The position numbers and the translations under genes were made by a program. The notes below the pieces were generated by a model, which saw only the letters and a list, made by a program, of their open reading frames with translations, ran no database searches and had not been told where the DNA came from. From Candidatus Kinetoplastibacterium crithidii (GTDB lineage Bacteria; Pseudomonadota; Gammaproteobacteria; Burkholderiales; Burkholderiaceae_B), in assembly GCA_027557655.1 (NCBI GenBank), contig CP064915.1:682001-746000 (forward strand): a stretch of DNA of 64,000 nucleotides. Reading direction: 5' to 3'. This document shows positions 38,572 through 47,826 of the stretch, in pieces. Within the stretch, counting starts at the first letter, position 1; each line of letters starts with the position of its first letter.

Positions 38572-40128
38572 TTATCGAGAAGTTATTTCAGAAATAGAAA
38601 CATCATCTGCTAACATAGGCCCTTTTCTAATAGCATTCAACATAACTTTAAAGCCCAATATAAATAAAACCGTATATATTAATAAAAATATTGTCAAGCT
38701 AATTGAAAGATCTAGAATTGTCAAACCAGAAGCAGCATAACAAGTAGGAAGAACTCCTTCAATAACCCATGGTTGCCTACCATATTCTGCAACCAACCAA
38801 CCACAATCTATTGCAATCCAAGGAAGAGGTAAAGTGAACAACGCCAATTTTAAAAGAAATTTAGATTTATAAAGTTTGTTCTTCCACGATAACCATAGAG
38901 ATACTGAAAATAAAAGTATAAAATAAAAACCTAATAACACCATAATTCTAAAAGCATAGAACAAATAAGTTATTCCACCAGGAATTACATAAGAAGCTGC
39001 CTTATCTATATCCTCGTCTGTTATATTATTAAAATCTGTTTTATAACGTTTCAATAAAAGGCTATATCCAAGATCACTCCAATGTTCATCAAATACTTTC
39101 CTTGCTTCATCATCTTGCGAATTAGATCTAATTTTTTCAAGTGCATTATAAGCAAGAAGACCATTTTTTATTCTAATCTTAGCTAACTCTACCAAATCAT
39201 TAATACCAATTAATTTTTCATCTAAAGAACGAGTTGCTATGATACCCATAACGTATGGAATCTTTATCTCAAAATCATTCTTCCTTTTTTCTGCATTAGG
39301 CCATGCTAATAAATTAAAACCAGCTGGGGCAGGCTCAGTTTCCCACATGGATTCAATAGTAGCAAGTTTCATTTTCTGATGATCACTAGCTAAATAACCA
39401 CTCTCATCACCTAATATCACTGCTGATATAGAACCACAAAAACCAAATGCTACAGCCACAGCTACAGATCGCTTCGCGATATCTGTATATTTGTTTTGTA
39501 ATAAATACCATGCACTAATAGCAAAAACGAACACTGCACCAGTAATGTAACCAGCACTAACAGTATGGACAAATTTTGACTGAGCAACAGGATTAAAAAG
39601 CACAGCAGTAAAATCTGTCATTTCCATACGCATTGTGTCTGGATTAAAAACAGCACCAACTGGATTTTGCATCCAGGCATTCGCAATCAAAATCCACAAA
39701 GCTGAAATGTTAGAACCTATTGCAACTAACCAGGTTACTATCAAATGACTGATTTTTGATAAACGATTCCAACCAAAGAAAAATAATCCTACAAAAGTTG
39801 CTTCTAGGAAAAAAGCCATTAAACCTTCTATAGCGAGCGGAGCTCCAAAAATATCACCTACATAATGACTATAATAGGACCAGTTCATACCAAACTGAAA
39901 TTCCATCACAACACCAGTTGCAACGCCAAGAGCAAAATTTATACCAAATAACGTACCCCAAAACATCGTTATTCGCTTCCATATCTCTTTGCCAGTAATT
40001 ACATAAACGCTCTCCATTATTGCTACTAATACCGATAAGCCCAATGTTAAAGGGACAAAGATAAAATGATAAAAAGCTGTGGCAGCGAATTGAAATCTAG
40101 ACAGGTCAACTACATCAATATCAAACAT
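38572..40128 (-). CDS. cydA: Cytochrome bd ubiquinol oxidase subunit I
   Basis: Quinol-oxidising, heme-bearing subunit. H21 (FYHFIFVPLTLG) corresponds to the conserved N-terminal heme ligand. GWLVAEYGRQPWVIEGVLPT is the heme/proton-channel segment. The Q-loop is the hydrophilic stretch around residues 250-340. I choose the ATG at 40128, preceded by GAGGGGC; the one at 40158 adds ten poor residues. It gives 518 aa. A bd oxidase with high oxygen affinity would suit life inside a host cell. Confidence 0.96.
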   Translation of the reverse strand: MFDIDVVDLSRFQFAATAFYHFIFVPLTLGLSVLVAIMESVYVITGKEIWKRITMFWGTLFGINFALGVATGVVMEFQFGMNWSYYSHYVGDIFGAPLAIEGLMAFFLEATFVGLFFFGWNRLSKISHLIVTWLVAIGSNISALWILIANAWMQNPVGAVFNPDTMRMEMTDFTAVLFNPVAQSKFVHTVSAGYITGAVFVFAISAWYLLQNKYTDIAKRSVAVAVAFGFCGSISAVILGDESGYLASDHQKMKLATIESMWETEPAPAGFNLLAWPNAEKRKNDFEIKIPYVMGIIATRSLDEKLIGINDLVELAKIRIKNGLLAYNALEKIRSNSQDDEARKVFDEHWSDLGYSLLLKRYKTDFNNITDEDIDKAASYVIPGGITYLFYAFRIMVLLGFYFILLFSVSLWLSWKNKLYKSKFLLKLALFTLPLPWIAIDCGWLVAEYGRQPWVIEGVLPTCYAASGLTILDLSISLTIFLLIYTVLFILGFKVMLNAIRKGPMLADDVSISEITSR

Positions 40129-40600
40129 TAAATCGCCCCTCAATACAAAGATAAGCAAATAGATTTAGATAAAAATAGCAAGTATGCTAAAACATTGTCT
40201 TAAAAACAAATTATTTAACAGAATATAATATAAAAACAATTCAATTTAAAACAGGAATATTATAACTTACCTTGCAATAATATTATGTTGTCTTATCACA
40301 ATATATTAAAACAAAATTTAAAATATTATTAGTGACAAGCTATAACAAACTTTACTAAAATACATAAAATTTGACATCACAGGATAAACCATCCAACTAT
40401 ATTAAATAGAGAAATATTACGATAATAACCGTACATTTCAATATAGAAGCTAAGAATTTTGTTTATTTTTCGGACTCAAAAGTTGAATAAAAACAAACAA
40501 ATATTAGATTTTTATGTAATTTTAATTCGTAATATAAGTTATATCGCTATCATACAATAATTTTAAGTTATAGAACACATTAACAAATTAATAGATATAA
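40129..40600. other. AT-rich gene-free stretch upstream of cydA
   Basis: About 470 bp between cydA and the lptC remnant, presumably with the cydA promoter. I looked for an FNR/ANR-type palindrome (TTGAT-N4-ATCAA) and did not find a convincing one. A TTGACA at about 40372 points the other way and lacks a well-spaced -10. In relatives kdsC/kdsD-type genes lie here; I recognise no remnant. Confidence 0.5.
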
Positions 40601-40885
40601 ATAATCGATAAAATTATAAACGATAGTTTAAGAATTACAGCAACCAGAATATTAATAATTATACTATTACTAATCAGTTGGTCTCTGCTGTCTGAATATA
40701 ATTATATAGAAACAAGCGAAAAAATCTGTAAACAAAAAACTGTAGACACGAACTTTAAAGTAATCAAAACTGATTCTGAAGGATACATCAATAAAGTATT
40801 TACAGGAGATAGCATTAAACAGATAAATAGTCAAAATATTGAAGCTGTAAAACACAATATTATTATTATTTTGGAAAAATATTAA
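40601..40885 (+). pseudogene. lptC: lptC remnant (LPS transport periplasmic bridge)
   Basis: An open stretch without a start codon reads SLRITATRILIIILLLISW (the LptC membrane anchor), then about 30 residues later DTNFKVIKTDSEGYINKVF, matching the LptC strand pattern (NF..TRLDPDGRP...L). It stops at 40885, roughly half the normal length. The following lptA region is not recognisable. The identification rests on these two motifs and on the lptB remnant directly downstream, in the conserved lptC-lptA-lptB order. Confidence 0.7.
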
Positions 40886-40905
40886 AATGTCTAATTTTAA
40901 ATATA

Positions 40906-41215
40906 GAAATAACAAGAGCATTAGTGACAGATCCAAAATTCTTGCTACTACTATTTGAACCATTTGCTGGTATTTATCCTATTTCTATTGTCGAAATACA
41001 ACATATTATAAATTTTCTAAAAAAACCGCGGTCTAGGTGTATTAATCACAGATCATAATGCGAGATAAACACTAAAAATATGCAACAGAGCCTATATCAT
41101 TAACAACTGAAAAATGATAACTAGCGGTAGTCCTAAATAAATAGTAACAAATAATTCTGTAATAAAAATATACCTAGGGAATAATTTTTCAATTATAGTA
41201 TCTACAAATTTTTAG
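40906..41215 (+). pseudogene. lptB: lptB remnant (LPS transport ATPase), C-terminal third with stops and a frameshift
   Basis: Translation gives EITRALVTDPKFLLLLFEPFAGIYP, the Walker B region of LptB (DPKFILLDEPFAGVDP) with the catalytic D-E pair changed. After a frameshift near 41027 it gives GLGVLITDHNAR, stop, TLKICNRAYIIN, stop, and finally IKIYLGNNFSI, the LptB C-terminus. Walker A and the signature motif are gone. Three in-frame stops and the frameshift exclude function. rpoN, which normally follows, is absent, and hpf begins 38 bp later. Confidence 0.88.
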
Positions 41216-41252
41216 ATTTATTAAATGACTTATTCTATTAGAGAGCACCGAT

Positions 41253-41552
41253 ATGGATATACAAATAATAGGAAAAAATATAGAAGTAACTCAAGCCTTA
41301 CATGATTATGTTTCTTGTAAGATTAACCATGCCATTAAACATTTTACAGACGTAAATAAAATTACAGTATCTCTTTTTATAGAAAATGAACAACATACTG
41401 TAGAAGTCAACATTAATGTAGACAATAAGATTATACACTGCAAAGCTTCTGAAAAAAACTTGTATACATCTTTAGATATAATTGCTGAAAAAATAGAAAT
41501 AATATTACATAAAAATAAAGAGAAGAAACAACTAATTAAACATATTAGTTAG
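41253..41552 (+). CDS. hpf: Ribosome hibernation promoting factor, short form
   Basis: Binds the 30S subunit and favours inactive 100S ribosomes when growth slows. MDIQIIGKNIEVTQALHDYVSCKI is the family start. The 99 aa comprise only the N-terminal domain, as in gamma- and beta-proteobacterial Hpf. In relatives it sits between rpoN and ptsN; both are gone from here. Confidence 0.9.
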   Translation: MDIQIIGKNIEVTQALHDYVSCKINHAIKHFTDVNKITVSLFIENEQHTVEVNINVDNKIIHCKASEKNLYTSLDIIAEKIEIILHKNKEKKQLIKHIS

Positions 41553-41821
41553 GACAACGAATAATTTATATTATTATTCAATCATTATTGATTATAGACC
41601 ATCAGCAATTTCTTTGACAGGTATTAGAAACCAATATTCTTAATTATAAAATAATCAACTTGCTTTTATTTTATTAGGTCAATGAAAACTGGTCTGGAAA
41701 ATATACAAACGTGTTGGATAAAATATCAAAACACTTACTAAATAATCGATATTCTAAGAATCAGAGAAAGAATATATCCGTTGCCATTTTTAAAAAATCA
41801 AAATACCTTTTATATATAACA

Positions 41822-42748
41822 ATGCTTACACTAAAAGAAATAATCGCTGATAATAATGAAGAAATTGGTTTTCAGTGGATTACAGGAGAAGAACATGAAA
41901 AATATATATCATATGGTGACAAAGCCTCTGCAACAAGTCTAATAGGACATTTAAATTTAATTCACCCTTCTAGAATCCAAGTATTAGGAAATGAAGAACT
42001 TGAATACTATACTAGATTAGATATAAATAGAAGATTATATAACATTGAAGAATTAGCAGCTGGGAATGTTTCTGCAATATTAATAGCAAATAACTTACCT
42101 ATACCAAATGACCTAATAGAAAAATGCTCCTATTATAAAATACCTTTACTATCTACTAAAACTGATGCTGCGCAATTAATAGATTTATTAAGATCCTATA
42201 TAGATAAAAAACTAGCACCTACTGAAATAATACATGGTGTATTCTTGGATGTATTTGGAATAGGAGTACTAATAATAGGAGAGTCTGGTCTTGGAAAAAG
42301 TGAACTTGCTCTTGAATTAATTTCAAGAGGTCATGGATTAATTGCAGATGATGCTGTAGAGTTATTTCAAATTGCACCAAATTTTATAGAAGGAAGATGC
42401 CCTTCACTTTTACAAAACCTATTGGAAGTTAGAGGTCTGGGATTGCTAGATATAAAGACTATATTTGGAGAAATTGCAGTTCGCAGAAAAATGAGGCTCA
42501 AGTTGGTAGTACATTTGCTAAGAACTGTTGCCAATGATAATTATGAAAGACTACCACTTCAAAATAATATAACACAAGATGTTTTAGGAGTATCTATAAG
42601 AAAGGTTATGATACAAGTTGCAGCTGGCCGTAATTTAGCAGTAATTGTAGAGGCTGCAGTTAGAGATATGATACTAAAAATGAGAGGAATAGATACTCTA
42701 AATGATTTTATAAACAGACAAGCTATCGCCATAATAAATAATAAATAA
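41822..42748 (+). CDS. hprK: HPr kinase/phosphorylase
   Basis: Bifunctional enzyme that phosphorylates and dephosphorylates a serine of HPr. The start at 41822 (MLTLKEIIADN) gives 308 aa with the family N-terminus. A GTG at 41711 would add 37 unrelated residues. Walker A is GESGLGKS (153-160), and HGVFLDVFG before it is the conserved histidine region. The C-terminal RGLGLLDIKTIFGE is the HprK signature. The neighbouring ptsN is missing; HPr itself is not in the window. Confidence 0.92.
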   Translation: MLTLKEIIADNNEEIGFQWITGEEHEKYISYGDKASATSLIGHLNLIHPSRIQVLGNEELEYYTRLDINRRLYNIEELAAGNVSAILIANNLPIPNDLIEKCSYYKIPLLSTKTDAAQLIDLLRSYIDKKLAPTEIIHGVFLDVFGIGVLIIGESGLGKSELALELISRGHGLIADDAVELFQIAPNFIEGRCPSLLQNLLEVRGLGLLDIKTIFGEIAVRRKMRLKLVVHLLRTVANDNYERLPLQNNITQDVLGVSIRKVMIQVAAGRNLAVIVEAAVRDMILKMRGIDTLNDFINRQAIAIINNK

Positions 42749-42772
42749 CTATAACTTGATGATAAATAATTA

Positions 42773-43294
42773 TTAAATTCCAATATATTCCATAGACTTA
42801 ACGTATTTTTTATATAAAAGATTCTCTCTATATAATAGAATCTTTTTGCGCCATAGTCCTTGTGAAAAACCTTTCAATCGTTTGTCCTTACCAATAACAC
42901 GATGGCAAGGAATGAATATAACGATTGGATTTTTAGAAATTGCTGTACCTACTGAACGATATGCATGATTATTTCCTATATTTTTAGCTATTTCACAATA
43001 ACTCACAAACATACCAAAAGATATACCACTTAAAGCCATCCAAACTTTTTTCTGAAAATAACTTCCATCTGGATTTAATGGCACACTAAAATTAGTTCTA
43101 TCACCTAAAAACCATTGTCTCAATTCTACAATAGCCTGATCTAATAAGTTATCTTTTTGCATTTTTATCATAGAATGACTTTTAATCTTTTCAGATTTTT
43201 GATCTAAAAAATAAGCTTCCACAATACTAATTCCAGAAGAAACTATTCTTATAGGTCCCAAAGGAGTAAAGTCATCTTTATAAAACTTATGCAT
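42773..43294 (-). CDS. ogt: Methylated-DNA-protein-cysteine methyltransferase
   Basis: Suicide repair protein removing O6-alkyl groups from guanine. The acceptor is C130 in IPCHRVIG. Upstream YRSVGTAISKNP provides the DNA-binding arginine region. At 173 aa it is complete. It overlaps the end of rsmI by 8 bp. Retention in a genome this reduced is worth noting, alongside ung and xth elsewhere in the window. Confidence 0.93.
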   Translation of the reverse strand: MHKFYKDDFTPLGPIRIVSSGISIVEAYFLDQKSEKIKSHSMIKMQKDNLLDQAIVELRQWFLGDRTNFSVPLNPDGSYFQKKVWMALSGISFGMFVSYCEIAKNIGNNHAYRSVGTAISKNPIVIFIPCHRVIGKDKRLKGFSQGLWRKKILLYRENLLYKKYVKSMEYIGI

Positions 43295-44225
43295 TTTTAG
43301 ACACTAATTTAAGGGAATGCTCGTAAAGTCTGCTTTTAGAAATGCCTGTTGTTTTGGCAATCACCTTAACTATGTCACTCAGATATAATCCTTCTGAAAT
43401 TAAAGACAAGATAGCATCATCGAAACTTCTAATTAATTCCTCATCACTGTTATGATCTTGGTTAGAATGTATTATTACAACAAATTCTCCTTTATTATCA
43501 TAAGTCATAGCAAATTTTTCAGAATAATCTTGCAACTTAAAAGTGGAAATTTCTTCAAATTTTTTCGTTAATTCTCTCGCTATTGTTATATATCTTAATG
43601 GACCAAATATATCAAGTAAATCCTTTAAACTGCTTATTATTCTATGAGGAGACTCAAACATTACCAAAGGAATATTTAGATTTTTATTTTTTTTAAAAAA
43701 ACTCAGCCTCTGAATATGTTTAGTTGGAATAAATCCAGAAAAAATATAACAAGGATTATCATAACTTGTTATTCCAGCACCCATTAAGGCTGTTGTAACA
43801 GCACTAGCTCCAGGAATGGGCACAATCCTATAACCTTGATCTCTAACAATTTTGATAACCATTGAACCAGGGTCACTGATTACTGGAGATCCTGCATCAG
43901 ATATTAAAGCTACTCTATTGCCTAGTTTTAATTCTTTACAAATTCTAACAGCAACTTCTTTCTCACTATATTTGTGTGCAGAAATCAATGTTTTTTTTAT
44001 TCCATAGAAATTCAGTAGAATACTACTTACTCTAGTATCTTCAACAGCTATTAAATCCATAATATTTAAACAAAACAAAGCCCTCAAAGTAATATCCCCT
44101 AGATTACCTATAGGGGTTGCGACTATATATAAAACAGATCGAGGCCAACTTTGTAAACTAATATGATCTAAAGAATTAACTATCTTATTTACATAAGCAT
44201 CAGAAGATTTTTTTTCACTTAACAT
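43287..44225 (-). CDS. rsmI: 16S rRNA (cytidine-1402-2'-O)-methyltransferase
   Basis: Tetrapyrrole-methylase fold enzyme acting on the 30S decoding site. LYIVATPIGNLGDITLRAL near residues 31-49, VEDTRVS, LISDAGSPVISDPG and PGASAVTTAL are all typical. The C-terminal region holds a helix-turn-helix-like KTTGISKSRLYEHSL. The length of 312 aa is slightly long at the N-terminus. The yraN and phosphoheptose isomerase genes that often separate it from the BON lipoprotein are absent. Confidence 0.93.
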   Translation of the reverse strand: MLSEKKSSDAYVNKIVNSLDHISLQSWPRSVLYIVATPIGNLGDITLRALFCLNIMDLIAVEDTRVSSILLNFYGIKKTLISAHKYSEKEVAVRICKELKLGNRVALISDAGSPVISDPGSMVIKIVRDQGYRIVPIPGASAVTTALMGAGITSYDNPCYIFSGFIPTKHIQRLSFFKKNKNLNIPLVMFESPHRIISSLKDLLDIFGPLRYITIARELTKKFEEISTFKLQDYSEKFAMTYDNKGEFVVIIHSNQDHNSDEELIRSFDDAILSLISEGLYLSDIVKVIAKTTGISKSRLYEHSLKLVSKNA

Positions 44226-44381
44226 AAACTTGAGCTATATATTCTGCAAATAGAAAAACAATAAATTTCATCAGGAACATTCAAACAAAACTATAATTAT
44301 AGAATAATTAGTTATAATCAATTTAAAAAGATCTATGACTAGATAAGTTCTAATAGAAATTACATATATGAAAATTACAAA

Positions 44382-45002
44382 ATGATATCAAACCAAAATA
44401 AATTTATAAAACGTTATTTTAAACTATTTTTAATATTAATTATAACGTCATCATTATCAGCATGTTCATTAATGCCAGTTATTATTGGAGGAACAACATT
44501 AACAACTATATCATTAGTAAGCGATAGAAGAAATATGCTCACTCAAATTGAGGATTGTGCTTTAGAAATAAAAATAAATAATGCGATTAATAATGTTTTA
44601 AAAAAGAATAACTCTCAAAATTTTGCAATAAATGTAAGATCTTATAATAAAATAGTATTGATTACAGGATATGTAGAAAAACCATATGACATTGCACTTG
44701 CAGGCAAAACATCTTCTTCAATAAGCAATGATATTATGATAATTAATCAATTACAGGTCAGGAAACCTACTAGTTCTTTTGAGAAATCAAAAGAGAGATT
44801 CCTAGCTTCAAAAATCAAAGCATCTTTCTTAAAAGACAAAAATGTACCTTCTGCTACAATAAGTATTATTGCAGATCAAAAAAGAATATTCTTAATGGGA
44901 AAGGTTACTAAACTTGAAGGAGAAAAAGCAGCTCGCATAGCTGCAAATACTAGTGGAGTAGAACATGTTATAAAATTATTCGAATATATAGATAATAAAT
45001 AA
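44382..45002 (+). CDS. BON-domain outer-membrane lipoprotein (DolP/YraP-like)
   Basis: Signal peptide with lipobox LSAC, lipidated cysteine at residue 28. Two BON domains follow: one at about 60-125 (INVRSYNKIVLITGYVEKP) and one at about 135-205 (SIIADQKRIFLMGKVTKLEGEKAARIA). This matches DolP, which protects outer-membrane integrity. At 206 aa it is close to normal. Its survival shows that an outer membrane is still maintained although LPS export genes are decayed. The position beside rsmI fits relatives. Confidence 0.87.
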   Translation: MISNQNKFIKRYFKLFLILIITSSLSACSLMPVIIGGTTLTTISLVSDRRNMLTQIEDCALEIKINNAINNVLKKNNSQNFAINVRSYNKIVLITGYVEKPYDIALAGKTSSSISNDIMIINQLQVRKPTSSFEKSKERFLASKIKASFLKDKNVPSATISIIADQKRIFLMGKVTKLEGEKAARIAANTSGVEHVIKLFEYIDNK

Positions 45003-45230
45003 TAATAAAAGATAAACAATGCTTAACAAAAACTCATCCATCTTTGAAAACATTCAATATAATGTTTAATATCCCAGGTGATTAATGTTACTATTAGTTT
45101 ATAACGAATATAATATGAAGAATTACATTTCTAAACAGAAAAAAATATTTTATAATTATTCAAGTATCTTAGACAATTCATAGATCTCCATTAAACGAAT
45201 TGATTTATTAAATGCTTATATCTTTTTATT
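45003..45230. other. Gene-free gap before argB
   Basis: About 230 bp of AT-rich sequence. Short open stretches exist, but none has a start with a ribosome-binding site or a recognisable family. It probably contains the argB promoter. Confidence 0.5.
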
Positions 45231-46127
45231 ATGAATGATATCCACAATAACATACAAAAAATTTCCTCAGAAATAAAAGCTTGTATTCTCTCTGAAGCGC
45301 TACCGTATATTAGAAAATTCCACGGGAAAACCATAGTAATTAAGTATGGCGGTAATGCAATGACTGATAATAATCTACAAAGAAGCGTAGCAAATGATCT
45401 AGCACTTCTAAAACTAGTAGGATTAAAGCCAGTCTTGGTACATGGGGGAGGTCCTCAAATCGATAATGCTCTGCTTAAGATAGGAAAAAAAGGTTCCTTC
45501 ATAGAAGGAATGCGAGTAACAGATTCTGAAACTATGGAGGTTGTTGAATGGGTTCTTGGTGGTCAAGTTCAACAAGATATTGTAATGATGATTAATGAGT
45601 TTGGTGGTAAAGCTGTAGGATTAACAGGCAAAGATGGAACATTAATTCAAGCAAGAAAAAAACTTATCCCTAGTAAAGAGAAAGCCAATGAGTTTTTAGA
45701 CCTAGGATTTGTTGGAGAAGTTGATAAAATTGACACATCAGTTGTAAAAGCGTTACAAAATGACCAGTTTATTCCAGTAATATCACCTATTGGTTATGGA
45801 GAAGACGGAACTGCTTATAATATTAATGCTGATCTTGTTGCTGGTAAACTTGCAGAAACATTAAAAGCTGAAAAATTAATTATGATGACTAATACAAGTG
45901 GCGTCTTAGATAAAAACGGAAAACTGTTAAGGAACCTTACAGAGATAGAAATTGAACATTTATTCAATGATGGTACTATTTCTGGAGGAATGATGCCAAA
46001 AATATCATCTGCACTAGAAGCAACAAAAAACGGAGTTAACTCCGTTCATATAGTAGACGGCAGAGTACATCATTGTTTACTTTTAGAATTATTAACTGAT
46101 CAAGGAGTAGGCACTATGATTTCATAA
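45231..46127 (+). CDS. argB: Acetylglutamate kinase
   Basis: Second step of arginine/ornithine synthesis, phosphorylating N-acetylglutamate. KYGGNAM near residue 38, LVHGGGPQIDNAL near 69-81 and the C-terminal SGGMMPKISSALEA motif are diagnostic. The length of 298 aa is normal. It stands alone, as arg genes often do in beta-proteobacteria. In trypanosomatid symbioses arginine-pathway steps are known to be supplied by the bacterium; applying that here is inference. Confidence 0.96.
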   Translation: MNDIHNNIQKISSEIKACILSEALPYIRKFHGKTIVIKYGGNAMTDNNLQRSVANDLALLKLVGLKPVLVHGGGPQIDNALLKIGKKGSFIEGMRVTDSETMEVVEWVLGGQVQQDIVMMINEFGGKAVGLTGKDGTLIQARKKLIPSKEKANEFLDLGFVGEVDKIDTSVVKALQNDQFIPVISPIGYGEDGTAYNINADLVAGKLAETLKAEKLIMMTNTSGVLDKNGKLLRNLTEIEIEHLFNDGTISGGMMPKISSALEATKNGVNSVHIVDGRVHHCLLLELLTDQGVGTMIS

Positions 46128-46326
46128 ATGAATATTTTATGAAATTTTCTTAGCATTATATTAGTAAAATAAAAAATTTTTAGATATATATTTATCAACT
46201 TGTTTTGATTAATATCAATAAAATATCTAATAAAATATCTAATAAATTTAGTTAGAAGTATTAAAATTAGTATTTTAGTTGTTCATTTCTTTTTAAACTT
46301 AAATTAAGCTGTATTGGAGAGTAAGT
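46128..46326. other. Upstream region of the transporter-dehydrogenase pair, with tandem repeat
   Basis: AT-rich 199-bp region. It contains a 12-bp tandem duplication at 46217-46246 and a good Shine-Dalgarno (TTGGAGAG) just before the transporter ATG. No other element is recognised. Confidence 0.5.
46217..46246 (+). repeat. Two-and-a-half copies of a 12-bp tandem repeat
   Basis: The unit AATAAAATATCT occurs at 46217-46228 and 46229-46240, then half a copy (AATAAA) follows. It could be replication slippage in AT-rich DNA or a duplicated site in the transporter promoter. Confidence 0.6.
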
Positions 46327-47817
46327 ATGACTAAGTCAAAAGCAATTCCTCCCTCCCCAGCGGGCAAATCTAAGCTTCCCATTGGATTATTAATGGGAGT
46401 CTTTGCTCTTATTGGGGTTCTTTTACTGCCTCTGTCCGGAGATCTTCCGGTAGCAGGGCATCGTATGTTGGCAATATTAGCTTTTGCTGTGATTGTATGG
46501 GTTACTGAAGCTGTTTCATATGAAGCTAGTGCGATAATGATTACAGTTTTAATAGCTTTCTTAATAGGAACAGCTCCTAATGTTAAAAATCCAGATGTGA
46601 TATATGGAACATCAACAGCTATGGGTTTTGCCTTATCTGGATTTTCTAATTCTGCATTAGCATTAGTTTGGGGAGCATTATTCATTGCTGGAGCCATGAC
46701 TTTTACAGGACTTGATAAAAGGATAGCTTTATACACTTTATCAAAAGTTGGAACCAGCACCAAACGCATTATGATTGGGGCTATAGCAGTAACAATTATA
46801 CTTAGCTTAGCTGTTCCTAGTGCAACTGCAAGAAGTGCAGCGGTTGTACCAATCATGATGGGAATAATAACATCTTTCGGCATTAATAAAAGATCGAATA
46901 TAGCCGCCGGAATAATGATAGTAGTTGCACAAGCAACAGGTATATGGAATATAGGAATTAAAACTGCCTCAGCACAAAATCTACTTACATCTGGATTTAT
47001 GAGCAAAATGCTAGGAGAGGCACCTTCTTGGTCTGATTGGTTCATAGCTGGAGCTCCTTGGTCAGCAATTATGTCAGTATTCCTAGTGGCATTAGTACTA
47101 AAAATGTTACCTCCAGAACCTGGTGGTATAACCTTTGGAAAAGAAGCTGTTGAGAAATCTCTGTTAGAACTTGGACCAATGACTTCTCCACAAAAACGTT
47201 TGCTACTAACATCTCTATTTCTATTATTTTTCTGGGCTACTGAAGGCAGTTTGCACAATTTTGATACCACATCAACCACATATGTAGGTTTAGTATTACT
47301 AATCATGCCTGGTTTTGGTGTAATGTCATGGAAAGATATACAATCTCGTATACCTTGGGGTACAGTTCTGGTATTTGGTATAGGTGTAAGCTTAGGCACA
47401 ACCTTACTAACTACAGAAGCAGGTCAATGGCTAGGAAGACAAGTGGTTTTAAATACAGGTATAGATCAACTCTCTCCTGTAGCTATCTTTGCTATTCTTG
47501 CTGCTTTCTTGATAATAATACATCTTGGCTTCGCTAGTGCTACAGCCTTAGCGTCAGCTTTATTGCCAATAATAATATCAGTTTTAACAACAATGCCTGG
47601 AGACTTTAATAGAGTAGGCATGACCATGTTATTAGGATTTGTTGTAAGTTTTGGATTTATTTTGCCAATAAACGCACCTCAAAATATGGTTTGTTTAGCT
47701 ACAGAAACATTCAATGTTAAACAATTCGCAATTATAGGAACAATTATAACCATAGTAGGTTACCTTTTAATGTTGCTATTTAGTGTTACTTACTGGCATT
47801 GGTTAGGACTTTTATAG
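46327..47817 (+). CDS. DASS-family dicarboxylate/anion transporter (CitT/DiT-like)
   Basis: A 496-residue inner-membrane protein with about twelve hydrophobic segments and a short polar N-terminus. The SATAR motif at residues 165-169 is in the place of the SNT substrate/sodium site. The second site reads INAPQNMVC near 455. This resembles CitT, TtdT and plastid 2-oxoglutarate/malate exchangers more than sodium-coupled members. It keeps an Ala/Gly-rich composition with few Lys/Asn, unlike many proteins here, suggesting strong constraint. It lies 9 bp before an Ldh2-type dehydrogenase, so the substrate is plausibly a hydroxy-dicarboxylate such as malate. Confidence 0.85.
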   Translation: MTKSKAIPPSPAGKSKLPIGLLMGVFALIGVLLLPLSGDLPVAGHRMLAILAFAVIVWVTEAVSYEASAIMITVLIAFLIGTAPNVKNPDVIYGTSTAMGFALSGFSNSALALVWGALFIAGAMTFTGLDKRIALYTLSKVGTSTKRIMIGAIAVTIILSLAVPSATARSAAVVPIMMGIITSFGINKRSNIAAGIMIVVAQATGIWNIGIKTASAQNLLTSGFMSKMLGEAPSWSDWFIAGAPWSAIMSVFLVALVLKMLPPEPGGITFGKEAVEKSLLELGPMTSPQKRLLLTSLFLLFFWATEGSLHNFDTTSTTYVGLVLLIMPGFGVMSWKDIQSRIPWGTVLVFGIGVSLGTTLLTTEAGQWLGRQVVLNTGIDQLSPVAIFAILAAFLIIIHLGFASATALASALLPIIISVLTTMPGDFNRVGMTMLLGFVVSFGFILPINAPQNMVCLATETFNVKQFAIIGTIITIVGYLLMLLFSVTYWHWLGLL

Positions 47818-47826
47818 GCTAAAAAT

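Noticed and set aside
40372..40410. Sigma-70 promoter (TTGACA) reading toward the lptC remnant
   Set aside because: No -10 hexamer at 16-18 bp; the nearest TATATT is about 21 bp away.
40670..40963. Minus-strand 97-codon open frame over the lptC remnant
   Set aside because: It has no family features and lies antisense to recognisable lptC/lptB fragments; AT-rich chance ORF.
41711..41821. N-terminal extension of hprK from a GTG, or a ptsN remnant
   Set aside because: The 37 residues match neither HprK nor any PtsN motif I know. HprK begins convincingly at the ATG at 41822.
46299..47399. Long minus-strand open frame opposite the dicarboxylate transporter
   Set aside because: A shadow frame created by codon use of the transporter; the plus-strand protein is clearly real and conserved.
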